From Flavobacterium sp. LC2016-13 (GTDB lineage Bacteria > Bacteroidota > Bacteroidia > Flavobacteriales > Flavobacteriaceae): 64,000 bases of DNA. The notes under the pieces were generated by a model that saw nothing but the letters and a program-made list of their open reading frames with translations, was not told where the DNA came from and searched no databases. Shown piece after piece: positions 1-10,522 of the stretch; position 1 is the stretch's first letter; each line of letters begins with the position of its first letter. The stretch covers positions 1 to 64,000 of the forward strand of contig NZ_WMDQ01000013.1 of assembly GCF_009707955.1 (NCBI RefSeq), in the 5' to 3' direction. Position numbers and translations under genes: made by a program.

Positions 1-3000
1 ACATTAAATTACGCAATACTTTCACCGGCAAGTGCAACAACAAACGTTACAGGAGCTACAAGTGGAATATTTACAGGCTTGACAGATGGTACTTACTTAT
101 TTGAAGTTACCGATGCTAATGGTTGTAAAGATCAGAAGTCTTACATCGTTAAACCTGTAACGAGCATTACTATTGCAGGTGAGTTAGTAAGCAATGTTAC
201 TTGTAACGGAGGTACTAATGGAGCTGTTAAGTTTACTGCTGCAAACTATGCAGGAACTTATACTGCAACATTAACTGCAGGAACAGGTACATTAACTCAA
301 ACAGGAAATACTGTAAATGTTACAGGTCTGGTACCTGGAACTTACACAGTTCAAATTACGGATGACATTACAGGTTGTACAGCTACGGCTTCAATCACTG
401 TAACGCAGCCAACCCCTGTTGTTCTTAGTCTGGTAAGCAATACAAATGCTAATTGCAACTTTGGTGCAAGAGTAACGGTTTCTGCTGCTGGCGGAACTCC
501 AGCTTACAAATATGCCTTTGTTCAAAGCGGAGCGACTCCTGTTGCAGCAGATTATGACACTGTTTCAAGTGTTGTTTTAGATCCAACAGTAAATACAGCT
601 TGGGATGCTTATGTATTAGATGCAAACAATTGTCCTGCTGTTTACAGTTTTACAATTGCTACAGATGCACTTCCAACGATTGATACACCTGCAACTCCAT
701 ATTGTTATATGGGAGGTCCGGTACCAATTACAATTACAGGAACTTATGTTGGCGTGCCAATGTACAGTATTGGTAACAACTACCAATCTAGCCCTAATTT
801 TGTATTGAATGCACCAGGAACTTACACATTCTCTATTAGAGATGGTAATGGTTGTGTGACGTCAACAGCTTACGAGTTAAAACAACAATTATTATTAAAA
901 GCAACATTAACACAGGATTATACTTGTGCAGGTGATGCAAGCATAACATTATTAGCAACTCAGGGTACTTTAACGTACAATACATTTGAAGTGAGTTATA
1001 ATAATGGCGCATACACTGCGGTTACCGTACAGCCTTATACTACTAATGTTCCTGGAACATATACTTTCAGAGTAACAGATAGTCAGGGATGTCAGGCAAC
1101 TTCAGTTTCGGTAGAAGTAACGCCAAGAACAACTCCAACAGCAACAGCTACTAAAAATGATGTTAGTTGTACAGGAGGTTCAGATGGTAGTATTGTAGTT
1201 ACTGCTGCAAACGGATTAGCACCTTACCAATATCAATTAGATGGAGGAACATTCCAAACATCAAATATATTTACAGGTTTAGCGGCTGGAGCACACAATA
1301 TCGTTGTTAAAGACGCAAAAGAGTGTGTTACGATCACATTGCCGGTTACGATTTCAGAGCCAACAGCTTTAGCTGCAACAGCTACGGTAACAACTGCATT
1401 AAGTTGTGGAACTGGAAATTCAACTCAGGCAGCAACAGTTACTGTTACTGTTGATCCAACAACGGGAACAGCACCATACCAATATAGTTTTAATGGTGGT
1501 GGTTATGGTTCAACAAATACTTATACAACAACGGCATCAGGTAATGTTACCGTTTCAGTTAGAGATGCCAATCTGTGTATAATCGCAGTACCGGCAAGTG
1601 TAACTGTTCAGCCACTTAACCCGCCAACGATTACAAATATTACAGGAACGCCAATCTGGTGTATGCCGGCAGCTAACACAACAAGTACCGTTACAATAAC
1701 GACTACTAATGGTGTTGGTACATTAAATTACGCAATACTTTCACCGGCAAGTGCAACAACAAACGTTACAGGAGCTACAAGTGGAATATTTACAGGCTTG
1801 ACAGATGGTACTTACTTATTTGAAGTTACCGATGCTAATGGTTGTAAAGATCAGAAGTCTTACATCGTTAAACCTGTAACGAACATTACTATTGCAGGTG
1901 AGTTAGTAAGCAATGTTACTTGTAACGGAGGAAATAATGGAGCTGTTAAGTTTACTGCTGCAAACTATGCAGGAACTTATACTGCAACGTTAACTGCAGG
2001 AACAGGTACATTAGCTCAAACAGGAAATACTGTAAATGTTACAGGTCTGGTACCTGGAACTTACACAGTTCAAATTACGGATGACATTACAGGTTGTACA
2101 GCTACGGCTTCAATCACTGTAACGCAGCCAACCCCTGTTGTTCTTAGTCTGGTAAGCAATACAAATGCTAATTGCAACTTTGGTGCAAGAGTAACGGTTT
2201 CTGCTGCTGGCGGAACTCCAGCTTACAAATATGCCTTTGTTCAAAGCGGAGCGACTCCTGTTGCAGCAGATTATGACACTGTTTCAAGTGTTGTTTTAGA
2301 TCCAACAGTAAATACAGCTTGGGATGCTTATGTATTAGATGCAAACAATTGTCCTGCTGTTTACAGTTTTACAATTGCTACAGATGCACTTCCAACGATT
2401 GATACACCTGCAACTCCATATTGTTATATGGGAGGTCCGGTACCAATTACAATTACAGGAACTTATGTTGGCGTGCCAATGTACAGTATTGGTAACAACT
2501 ACCAATCTAGCCCTAATTTTGTATTGAATGCACCAGGAACTTACACATTCTCTATTAGAGATGGTAATGGTTGTGTGACGTCAACAGCTTACGAGTTAAA
2601 ACAACAATTATTATTAAAAGCAACATTAACACAGGATTATACTTGTGCAGGTGATGCAAGCATAACATTATTAGCAACTCAGGGTACTTTAACGTACAAT
2701 ACATTTGAAGTGAGTTATAATAATGGCGCATACACTGCGGTTACCGTACAGCCTTATACTACTAATGTTCCTGGAACATATACTTTCAGAGTAACAGATA
2801 GTCAGGGATGTCAGGCAACTTCAGTTTCGGTAGAAGTAACGCCAAGAACAACTCCAACAGCAACAGCTACTAAAAATGATGTTAGTTGTACAGGAGGTTC
2901 AGATGGTAGTATTGTAGTTACTGCTGCAAACGGATTAGCACCTTACCAATATCAATTAGATGGAGGAACATTCCAAACATCAAATATATTTACAGGTTTA

Positions 3001-3336
3001 GCGGCTGGAGCACACAATATCGTTGTTAAAGACGCAAAAGAGTGTGTTACGATCACATTGCCGGTTACGATTTCAGAGCCAACAGCTTTAGCTGCAACAG
3101 CTACGGTAACAACTGCATTAAGTTGTGGAACTGGAAATTCAACTCAGGCAGCTACGGTTACAGTTACTGTAGATCCAACAACGGGAACAGCACCATACCA
3201 ATATAGTTTTAACGGTGGTGGTTATGGTTCAACAAATACCTATACAACAACGGCATCAGGTAATGTTACCGTTTCAGTTAGAGATGCCAATCTGTGTATA
3301 ATCGCAGTACCGGCAAGTGTAACTGTTCAGCCACTT
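1..3336 (+). repeat. Near-identical 1719-bp tandem direct repeat inside the adhesin gene
   Basis: Bases 1-1617 recur at 1720-3336 with an exact offset of 1719 bp (573 codons, in frame). By eye only about eleven substitutions separate the copies. They cluster near 160-290 and 1430-1535, and the roughly 1.1 kb between appears identical. From 3337 the copies diverge but stay homologous, and a third, much more diverged copy begins near 3439. The first copy may extend left of the window. Confidence 0.95.
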
Positions 3337-6300
3337 GATCCACCAACAATAGATAATGTTTCTGGAACACCAATCTGGTGTACACCAGCTGCAAATACAA
3401 CTAGTACAGTTACTGTAACAGTTAGTCATGGTGTTGGAGCTTTACATTATGAGATTACATCCCCTGCAAGCGCTGTTTCAAATGTTTCAGGAGCTACAAG
3501 CGGACAATTTAATTTATTGCCTGCTGGAACTTATATTTTCAAAGTTACAGATGCTAATGGTTGTACAGATGTAGCAACATATACAATTGATGCTTTAATC
3601 AATATTACAACTGCAGGTCAATTAATAAATGATGTAGTTTGTAACGGAGAAGCAAACGGTTCAGTGAAATTTGATGTAGATAATTTCGCAGGTACTTATA
3701 CAGCTACGTTAACAGCTGGTCCAACTACGGGTACATTAACTCAGGTTGGTAAAGTGGTTACTTTAACTAATTTACCTGTTGGAACATACACAGTTCAGGT
3801 TAGAGACAATATCACAGGTTGTACAGCTTCTGCTTCAGTAACTGTAGGTCAGCCAACGGCATTATCATTAGCTGAAACTAAAAACGTACATGCTAATTGT
3901 AAATCAGGTGCTCAGGTTACTGTAACAGCAGCCGGAGGAACTCCAGATTATAAATATGCATTTATTACAGCTGCAACGGCTTCGCCAACAGCTGCAGATT
4001 ATACAAATAGTAACAATGCTGTTTTAGATCCTGCAGTTAGTTTAAATTGGAAAGCTTATGTGATCGATTCTAAAAATTGTGAAACATTTATTCCAATTAC
4101 AATTGTACTAGATCCGTTGCCAAATAATATTACTACAAATGTTGCGACTCAACAATGTCCATCTGCGACAGGAGAGTACACATTCACGGTAACAGTAGGT
4201 AATGGTATTGCACCTTACGAATACAGTATCGGTAATGGTTTCCAAACAAGCAATACTTTCACAGTAAATGCACCAGGAAATTATACAGTAACTGTTAGAG
4301 ATGCTAACCAATGTGAAGTAACAGTAGCTACTCCTGTAACTATTTTACCAGCATTACAATTAGACTATACAATTACAGCATTACCAGGTTGTGTTGTTAC
4401 AAATAATGGTGTTATAAGAGCTACTGCAAGTGGTGGTTCAGCAAGTGCGAATTATAGATATACTTTAGATGGTGGAGTTACTATTACAACTACTCCTGCA
4501 GTATTCAATAATGTTACTCCTGGAACTCATATTATTAGAGTTCGAGATGCTGTTACTGGATGTGCTGTCCAAACAACAGTGTTCGTAGCTCCTGCTACAA
4601 CAATTACAGGACTGCATTTAGATAAAATAGATGTAACATGTAACGGAGGCAGTAATGGTTCAATCACTGCTACTTTAGACGCAAGTTCAACAGGAGTTAA
4701 TGATAACCCGGTTTACGTTTATAGATTAACAGGAACTACAGCTTTAGGAGTTCCGGTTATCAGACCAAACCAAACGAATTCAACATTTGACAACCTTCAG
4801 GCTGGAGATTATACTGTAACAGTTACTTCAGGTAGAGGATGTGAAGATTCTGAAGATATTAGAATTAACCAGTTCGATCCAATTGTTGTAGCTACTCCGA
4901 TAGTTGTACAATATGGTTGTGCAGCCGGTACAAATACTTCAAACTATGCTACAGTAACAGTAGGTACTGTAACTAAAGGATCTGGAACTTATACAAATTA
5001 TGAGTTCTTCAGAGATGGTGTTTCAGTTCAAAGTGGTTCACAAACAGTATATACTGAAACGGATTACTTAGGAGGCAGCTACACTGTAAAAGTTACTGAT
5101 GATGCAGGTTGTTCAGGTACAAGCACGGCAATGCCAGTTAGAGCATTCATTCGTTTAGATGCAATTAACGTTTCAAATGTTGCAATAACTTGTATCTCTA
5201 ATGAAGATATTACTATAACAGTAACATCTACAGGAGGAACACCAGCGTTACTTAATTATACAGTTAAAGGCACAGATAATGCTTATAACCAAACAAAAAC
5301 AAATGGTAATTTCACTGGATTAACAGTAGGAAGCTATATAATCACGGTTACAAACCTAGCAACGGGTTGTAGCTTAGAAAAAGCGTATTATGTTGCAGAA
5401 CCTAATACATTTGAGATTAAAGCGATACCATTTACAAAAGAAATTTGTTTCGGTACAACAAACGGAAGCGTAGATTTAACTTTTGTTGATAATCAATTAG
5501 ATCCAACAAATGATGCAGGACCTTTCAATTATACAGTTACTGGTCCATTCCCAAGTACTGCAACAATTACTGGAACAACAACAGATGCAGGTCCATTTAG
5601 AATTTCGAACTTAGCAGCTGGTCAGTATTCTGTTATTGCTAGATTAGTGGCAAGTCCTACATGTACAGTTAATACTGTGTTTAGTATAGATCAGCCTGCT
5701 ACAGCTTTAACTGTAACAACTGAAAAAGATGAGATTACTTGTAAAGCAGGTAATAATGACGGAGTTATCTATGCTGCTGCACAAGGTGGTTGGGATACTA
5801 GTTATGAATATCAATTAGTACTAAACGGTACTACGATAATCTCAGATTACTCTGCTACAGCAACATTTGAAAACTTAGGAGCAGGTACTTATACAGTTAA
5901 TGTAAGAGATAGCAAAGGATGTCCTGTATCAACAACAGTAACCTTAGCGATTCCAACTCCAATAGCATTTACAGCTGCGGCAGATGCAACAATGTTGTCA
6001 TGTTTTGGAGATAAGAGTGGAGTAATTAGAGTTTCTCCTCCTACAGGTGGTCAAGGAAGTAATTACTTATACACGTTAACAGTACTTTCAAACAACCCTG
6101 TTACAACTGTTGGACCTCAAATTAGTCCTGTTTTTGACGGATTAGGAATAGGAAGATACACAGTAACAGTAACTGACGGATTTAGCTGTACAGCAACTTC
6201 ATCTGCAGAAATTGTAATTACTGAGCCAACATTAGTTAAACCGGCATTAGTTAAGTCAAGAGAACAAACTTGTCAGACACTTGCACAGCTTACATTAAGC

Positions 6301-7974
6301 GCAAGCGGAGGAACACCTCCTTACACATATAGTGCGACTGAAGATTTTGCAATTGTTTTAGGAACATTCGCAACGACAACAGCTCCATTTAATGTTCCGG
6401 TTGGTACATACAGCTATTATGTTAGAGATGCTAACGGATGTAAATCATTTGTTACTGCACCAATAACTATAGAACCTCTGGTTCCACTAGATCTTATCAT
6501 AGATAAATCTGGTTCAGTAGTTAGATGTCAGGGAGACGCAACAGCATCAATATTTGCTGAAGCAGTTGGTGGTTTAGGAGATTATGTTTATACATTGCTT
6601 GGTACTACTAATAATGTTATTCGTCCAGCTCAGACTAACGGAACATTTGAAAACTTACCAATGGGTACATACCATGTAAAAGTAGATAGTCATGATTGTA
6701 GTAAAACAGGTGATGCAATAATAATCAGCGAGCCGCCAACTCCTGTAACAGTTACACCACATGTAACAGATGTTACTTGTTTCGGAGCAAACAATGGTAT
6801 TATCGAAATTATTGCAACAGGTGGTACAGGTAATATTCAATACTCAATTTCACCGGATCTTGATAAATTTGATTCGAAATTTGTTTTCGACAAATTAGCT
6901 CCTGGAGATTATCAGGTTTATGTTAAAGATGAAAATCTATGTGGTGGAATATATAATTTCACAATTGCAAATGGTAATTTACTTTATGCAACTTTAGATG
7001 CAACATCTATTCAACCGGAGTTATGTGCAGGAGAAAATAACGCTTCATTTAAAGTTGATATCTTTGGAGGTAAGCCAGGTTATTTTGTACGTATCGATAA
7101 TGAAACTGCTTTTGTCCCTGCTAATGGACCTGGAGGTACTTCGCACACATTTAGTGGATTAAAAGGAGGTAAGCATACAGTATACTTTACAGATAGTTAT
7201 GGTTGTGGACCTATGGAACTTGTTGTTGAAACACCAAATTCTGTAACAATAGATCCAACTACTACTGAAACAGTTTACGGTTGTGAAACGAATACAACAA
7301 CAGTGATTTTTGATGACAGTAACGATGTTGCTGATCTTGATTTCTCTCTGGATAATACTGGAGTGATTAATCCTGATGGACCTGTATTTAAAGATCTTGC
7401 TCCTGGCCCGCATACTATTTTAGTAAGACATACAAACGGATGTGAGAAGAGAACTCCTGAATTTACAATTCAAGGATTTGCTAAACTTACCCTTGTAGAT
7501 ATTACTAAGAGCAGTAAAGCAGAGGTTAACATAATCAGAGTACAAGCTGCAGGAGGTAGAAAACCTTATCTATACAGCTTCGACGGTGGACCATTTACAG
7601 AATCTAATGAGTTCAGAATTTACGAAAGCCGTATTTACAGAGTAGTTGTTAGAGATCAAAACGGTTGTGAAGAATTTATAGATATAGAAGGTAAATTCAT
7701 CGACTTCTGTTTACCAAATTACTTTACACCTAACGGAGGTAATGGCGATCATACTCTAATAGGCCCTGGTTGTGGTGCATTAGCTTACAAGAACCTAACA
7801 TTCGATATCTTCGACAGATACGGTAGAGTAGTTGCTAAGTATCACGTAGGTGAAAAATGGGATGGTAGATACAACGGAGCAGAATTGCCAACAGGTGATT
7901 ACTGGTATGTTCTTAAACTAAATGACGAGAAAGATGATAGAGAGTTTGTTGGACATTTCACACTATACAGATAA
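1..7974 (+). CDS. sprB: SprB-like giant gliding-motility adhesin, C-terminal part (5' end outside window)
   Basis: The reading frame is open from base 1 and ends at 7974, giving 2657 residues of a larger cell-surface protein. It consists of tandem beta-rich SprB repeats, each with a Cys-rich opening (xCxGxxxG), a PYxY core, an FxxLxxGxYxVxVxD strand and a closing GC. The last roughly 90 residues, from FCLPNYFTPNGG to the terminal FTLYR, match the type B sorting domain of type IX secretion substrates (gliding motility-associated C-terminal domain). In Flavobacterium johnsoniae, SprB is the mobile adhesin moved along the cell surface during gliding, and sprF lies directly downstream, as here. 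The internal duplication is described separately. The true start is upstream of the window. SprB itself is likely, but a SprB paralogue is possible. Confidence 0.85.
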   Translation, partial: TLNYAILSPASATTNVTGATSGIFTGLTDGTYLFEVTDANGCKDQKSYIVKPVTSITIAGELVSNVTCNGGTNGAVKFTAANYAGTYTATLTAGTGTLTQTGNTVNVTGLVPGTYTVQITDDITGCTATASITVTQPTPVVLSLVSNTNANCNFGARVTVSAAGGTPAYKYAFVQSGATPVAADYDTVSSVVLDPTVNTAWDAYVLDANNCPAVYSFTIATDALPTIDTPATPYCYMGGPVPITITGTYVGVPMYSIGNNYQSSPNFVLNAPGTYTFSIRDGNGCVTSTAYELKQQLLLKATLTQDYTCAGDASITLLATQGTLTYNTFEVSYNNGAYTAVTVQPYTTNVPGTYTFRVTDSQGCQATSVSVEVTPRTTPTATATKNDVSCTGGSDGSIVVTAANGLAPYQYQLDGGTFQTSNIFTGLAAGAHNIVVKDAKECVTITLPVTISEPTALAATATVTTALSCGTGNSTQAATVTVTVDPTTGTAPYQYSFNGGGYGSTNTYTTTASGNVTVSVRDANLCIIAVPASVTVQPLNPPTITNITGTPIWCMPAANTTSTVTITTTNGVGTLNYAILSPASATTNVTGATSGIFTGLTDGTYLFEVTDANGCKDQKSYIVKPVTNITIAGELVSNVTCNGGNNGAVKFTAANYAGTYTATLTAGTGTLAQTGNTVNVTGLVPGTYTVQITDDITGCTATASITVTQPTPVVLSLVSNTNANCNFGARVTVSAAGGTPAYKYAFVQSGATPVAADYDTVSSVVLDPTVNTAWDAYVLDANNCPAVYSFTIATDALPTIDTPATPYCYMGGPVPITITGTYVGVPMYSIGNNYQSSPNFVLNAPGTYTFSIRDGNGCVTSTAYELKQQLLLKATLTQDYTCAGDASITLLATQGTLTYNTFEVSYNNGAYTAVTVQPYTTNVPGTYTFRVTDSQGCQATSVSVEVTPRTTPTATATKNDVSCTGGSDGSIVVTAANGLAPYQYQLDGGTFQTSNIFTGLAAGAHNIVVKDAKECVTITLPVTISEPTALAATATVTTALSCGTGNSTQAATVTVTVDPTTGTAPYQYSFNGGGYGSTNTYTTTASGNVTVSVRDANLCIIAVPASVTVQPLDPPTIDNVSGTPIWCTPAANTTSTVTVTVSHGVGALHYEITSPASAVSNVSGATSGQFNLLPAGTYIFKVTDANGCTDVATYTIDALINITTAGQLINDVVCNGEANGSVKFDVDNFAGTYTATLTAGPTTGTLTQVGKVVTLTNLPVGTYTVQVRDNITGCTASASVTVGQPTALSLAETKNVHANCKSGAQVTVTAAGGTPDYKYAFITAATASPTAADYTNSNNAVLDPAVSLNWKAYVIDSKNCETFIPITIVLDPLPNNITTNVATQQCPSATGEYTFTVTVGNGIAPYEYSIGNGFQTSNTFTVNAPGNYTVTVRDANQCEVTVATPVTILPALQLDYTITALPGCVVTNNGVIRATASGGSASANYRYTLDGGVTITTTPAVFNNVTPGTHIIRVRDAVTGCAVQTTVFVAPATTITGLHLDKIDVTCNGGSNGSITATLDASSTGVNDNPVYVYRLTGTTALGVPVIRPNQTNSTFDNLQAGDYTVTVTSGRGCEDSEDIRINQFDPIVVATPIVVQYGCAAGTNTSNYATVTVGTVTKGSGTYTNYEFFRDGVSVQSGSQTVYTETDYLGGSYTVKVTDDAGCSGTSTAMPVRAFIRLDAINVSNVAITCISNEDITITVTSTGGTPALLNYTVKGTDNAYNQTKTNGNFTGLTVGSYIITVTNLATGCSLEKAYYVAEPNTFEIKAIPFTKEICFGTTNGSVDLTFVDNQLDPTNDAGPFNYTVTGPFPSTATITGTTTDAGPFRISNLAAGQYSVIARLVASPTCTVNTVFSIDQPATALTVTTEKDEITCKAGNNDGVIYAAAQGGWDTSYEYQLVLNGTTIISDYSATATFENLGAGTYTVNVRDSKGCPVSTTVTLAIPTPIAFTAAADATMLSCFGDKSGVIRVSPPTGGQGSNYLYTLTVLSNNPVTTVGPQISPVFDGLGIGRYTVTVTDGFSCTATSSAEIVITEPTLVKPALVKSREQTCQTLAQLTLSASGGTPPYTYSATEDFAIVLGTFATTTAPFNVPVGTYSYYVRDANGCKSFVTAPITIEPLVPLDLIIDKSGSVVRCQGDATASIFAEAVGGLGDYVYTLLGTTNNVIRPAQTNGTFENLPMGTYHVKVDSHDCSKTGDAIIISEPPTPVTVTPHVTDVTCFGANNGIIEIIATGGTGNIQYSISPDLDKFDSKFVFDKLAPGDYQVYVKDENLCGGIYNFTIANGNLLYATLDATSIQPELCAGENNASFKVDIFGGKPGYFVRIDNETAFVPANGPGGTSHTFSGLKGGKHTVYFTDSYGCGPMELVVETPNSVTIDPTTTETVYGCETNTTTVIFDDSNDVADLDFSLDNTGVINPDGPVFKDLAPGPHTILVRHTNGCEKRTPEFTIQGFAKLTLVDITKSSKAEVNIIRVQAAGGRKPYLYSFDGGPFTESNEFRIYESRIYRVVVRDQNGCEEFIDIEGKFIDFCLPNYFTPNGGNGDHTLIGPGCGALAYKNLTFDIFDRYGRVVAKYHVGEKWDGRYNGAELPTGDYWYVLKLNDEKDDREFVGHFTLYR

Positions 7975-8017
7975 CAAATTTGAGCCCCAGACTATGTTAT
8001 CTAAAAAAATTATTACA

Positions 8018-9004
8018 ATGAAAAAATTAATTTTATCCTTAGTACTCATGGCTGTAACATCAGGTTACAGCCAAGAGTTAAACCTACCAGTGTTTACGCA
8101 GTATTTGGCAGACAACCCTTTTGTTATCTCTCCTGCTTTTGCGGGTATTGGTGACAATCTTAGAATCAGAGCAAATGGTCTTACCCAATGGGTAGGAATT
8201 AAAGATGCCCCTGACAACCAATCGTTGTATGCTGATTTTAGAATTCTGGATCGTTCCGGAGTCGGAATCTCATTGTATAATGACAGTAACGGAAACACCA
8301 GACAAACTGGTGCTAAGGTTTCGTTTGCACATCACCTTATCTTAGATTATTATTCAAAGCAATATTTATCTTTTGGTATCTCATACAACTTCAATACGTT
8401 TAAAGTTGATATTGATAAATTTACAAATGATGCAAATAGTGGCGGTATGCCGGTAAATATCGATCCTTCAGTTACCGATAACCGCTATAATTCAAATAAC
8501 AACTTCGACATTAGTGCTTTGTATCGTAATAAAGCATTTTATTTAAGTTTTAATGCGAATAACGTTTTAAAGAAAAACACAGATAAATACAGAGGAGTTG
8601 AACCATCATTACTTTCAAACTATCAGGTATATACAGGATTTGTTTTGAAAGATGGAGAAAACAGCCGTATCGAATACGAACCATCTTTGTACTATCAATA
8701 CTTTGCAAGTGATGGACGTTCTACTACCGATTTCAACTTCAAATACAGACGTTATAATCGTTACGAAGATTACTACTGGGTTGGAGTTTCATATCGTTTC
8801 TTGAATGACCAATTCCCAAAACCATTATCTGTAGGACCAATGTTAGGTTTCATGAAATCTAAATTTTACTTCGGATATTCTTATCAGGTAATGTTCAACG
8901 ATCTTGGGAACTATAATACAGGTACACACTCGATAACAATCGGAATAGATTTATTCGGTTCAATTAGTAACTGTCCTTGTACGCAAAGCCCGGTTCACGA
9001 CTAA
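8018..9004 (+). CDS. sprF: PorP/SprF family type IX secretion outer-membrane protein
   Basis: This is a 328-residue outer-membrane protein of the PorP/SprF family. The start at 8018 is chosen because it gives a clean signal peptide (MKKLILSLVLMAVTSGYSQ); an in-frame ATG at 7994 only adds eight residues. After the signal come the family hallmark NPFVISPAFAGIGDNLRIR and alternating beta-strands up to a C-terminal GIDLFGSI strand. In F. johnsoniae, SprF is needed for secretion of SprB to the surface, and each PorP/SprF protein tends to serve the type B substrate encoded beside it. It lies 43 bp after the adhesin and is followed by a strong hairpin terminator, so the two genes form one transcription unit. 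Confidence 0.9.
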   Translation: MKKLILSLVLMAVTSGYSQELNLPVFTQYLADNPFVISPAFAGIGDNLRIRANGLTQWVGIKDAPDNQSLYADFRILDRSGVGISLYNDSNGNTRQTGAKVSFAHHLILDYYSKQYLSFGISYNFNTFKVDIDKFTNDANSGGMPVNIDPSVTDNRYNSNNNFDISALYRNKAFYLSFNANNVLKKNTDKYRGVEPSLLSNYQVYTGFVLKDGENSRIEYEPSLYYQYFASDGRSTTDFNFKYRRYNRYEDYYWVGVSYRFLNDQFPKPLSVGPMLGFMKSKFYFGYSYQVMFNDLGNYNTGTHSITIGIDLFGSISNCPCTQSPVHD

Positions 9005-9020
9005 ATAATAACCTTTACAA

Positions 9021-9054
9021 TAAAGCTTACTGTTAAACATAACAGTAAGCTTTA
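9021..9054 (+). terminator. Terminator after sprF
   Basis: A perfect 14-bp stem (arm TAAAGCTTACTGTT) closes over a six-base loop, followed by TTTGTT. It sits 16 bp after the sprF stop and ends the adhesin operon. Confidence 0.8.
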
Positions 9055-9186
9055 TTTGTTAATGGGAATGTAGCATTTTTCATCTTTTCCCTATTAGTTT
9101 GTTTTTATTTCATGATTTACAACGTTTTCGTTGTTATTGATAGGTTATTTTTGTATTTAATGAATTTAATACTATTGTAAAAGTTC

Positions 9187-9194
9187 TATATTTG
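9187..9194 (+). promoter_or_regulatory. Candidate -7 box for pgk
   Basis: TATATTTG matches the Bacteroidota TAnnTTTG -7 consensus and ends 31 bp before the pgk ATG. No well-spaced -33 TTG is visible, so support is moderate. Confidence 0.45.
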
Positions 9195-9225
9195 TTATTC
9201 TTTCAAAAAATTAAAAAACTATCAA

Positions 9226-10413
9226 ATGAAAACTTTAAACGATTTCGACTTTAAAAATAAAAAAGCTATCATCCGTGTTGACTTCAATGTGCCACTAGAT
9301 GAAAACTTTAATGTAACAGATGCAACACGTATTGATGCAGCTAAACCAACTATCGATGCTATTTTAAAGCAAGGTGGAAGCGTAATCTTAATGTCGCATT
9401 TAGGAAGACCAAAAGGAGTAGAAGAAAAATATTCATTAAAACATATTCTTAAAACAGCTTCTCAAATTTTAGGAGTTCCAGTTCAGTTTGCTGAAAACTG
9501 TGTTGGAGAAGCAGCTCAAACTGCTGCAAAAAACCTTAAACCTGGAGAAGTACTATTATTAGAAAATTTACGTTTTCATGCTGAAGAAGAAGCTGGAGAT
9601 GTTGCTTTTGCAAAAGAATTGGCTTCACTTGGAGACATTTATGTAAACGATGCTTTTGGAACTGCACATAGAGCACACGCTTCAACAACAATTATTGCAC
9701 AATTTTTTCCAAACGATAAAACGTTCGGAACTCTATTAGCAAAAGAAATTGAAAGTTTAAATAAAGTACTTAAAAATAGCGAGAAACCAGTTACTGCAGT
9801 TCTTGGAGGTTCTAAAGTTTCATCTAAAATCACCGTTATCGAAAATATCTTAGATAAAGTAGATCACATGATTATTGGAGGTGGAATGACTTTTACTTTT
9901 GTTAAAGCACAAGGTGGCAAAGTTGGTGATTCTATTTGCGAAGATGACAAACTAGAATTAGCACTTGAAATTTTAAGATTAGCTAAAGAAAAAGGAGTTC
10001 AGATCCATATTCCTGTTGACGTAGTTGCTGCAGATGATTTCTCAAACACAGCAAATACCCAAATTGTAGATGTAACAGCAATTCCTGACGGATGGCAAGG
10101 TCTTGATGCAGGTCCTAAATCTTTAGAAAACTTCAAAAAAGTAATTTTAGAATCAAAAACTATTTTATGGAATGGTCCATTAGGTGTTTTTGAGATGGAA
10201 TCTTTCGCAAAAGGAACAATCGCTTTAGGTGATTATATTGCAGAAGCTACAGAAAAAGGAGCTTTTTCATTAGTTGGAGGTGGTGATTCTGTTGCCGCTG
10301 TAAAACAATTTGGATTCGAAAATAAAGTGAGCTATGTATCTACGGGAGGCGGTGCTATGCTTGAAATGTTAGAAGGAAAAGTCTTACCAGGAATCGCTGC
10401 GATTTTGGATTAA
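9226..10413 (+). CDS. pgk: Phosphoglycerate kinase
   Basis: A 395-residue cytosolic glycolytic enzyme that interconverts 1,3-bisphosphoglycerate plus ADP and 3-phosphoglycerate plus ATP. The N-terminal signature RVDFNVPLDE, the substrate-binding MSHLGRPKG, the hinge-region VLGGSKVSSK, the nucleotide-site NGPLGVFE and the C-terminal GGGDSVAAV all fit. Length is normal for bacterial PGK. It appears monocistronic, with its own promoter and a 109-bp gap to the next gene. Confidence 0.98.
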   Translation: MKTLNDFDFKNKKAIIRVDFNVPLDENFNVTDATRIDAAKPTIDAILKQGGSVILMSHLGRPKGVEEKYSLKHILKTASQILGVPVQFAENCVGEAAQTAAKNLKPGEVLLLENLRFHAEEEAGDVAFAKELASLGDIYVNDAFGTAHRAHASTTIIAQFFPNDKTFGTLLAKEIESLNKVLKNSEKPVTAVLGGSKVSSKITVIENILDKVDHMIIGGGMTFTFVKAQGGKVGDSICEDDKLELALEILRLAKEKGVQIHIPVDVVAADDFSNTANTQIVDVTAIPDGWQGLDAGPKSLENFKKVILESKTILWNGPLGVFEMESFAKGTIALGDYIAEATEKGAFSLVGGGDSVAAVKQFGFENKVSYVSTGGGAMLEMLEGKVLPGIAAILD

Positions 10414-10460
10414 AAAACACTTTTAACATTTTTTTGGATACCTTACACGAATAAACTGCT

Positions 10461-10468
10461 TAAGTTTG
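10461..10468 (+). promoter_or_regulatory. Candidate -7 box for the lytic transglycosylase gene
   Basis: TAAGTTTG matches TAnnTTTG, with a TTTG 24 bp upstream (10433-10436) that could serve as a loosely spaced -33 element. The ATG is 54 bp downstream. Confidence 0.5.
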
Positions 10469-10522
10469 CAAAAGTAAAGTGTCTGTAATGACTTGAATTA
10501 TAGAATTTTAAAAAAATGTTAT

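Noticed and set aside
620..2527. Two identical 62-aa frames at 620-808 and 2339-2527
   Set aside because: They lie in another frame of the adhesin gene and are identical only because of the 1719-bp duplication.
7922..8017. Longer start for sprF inside the adhesin end
   Set aside because: It would overlap the adhesin coding sequence and destroy the signal peptide that begins at 8018.
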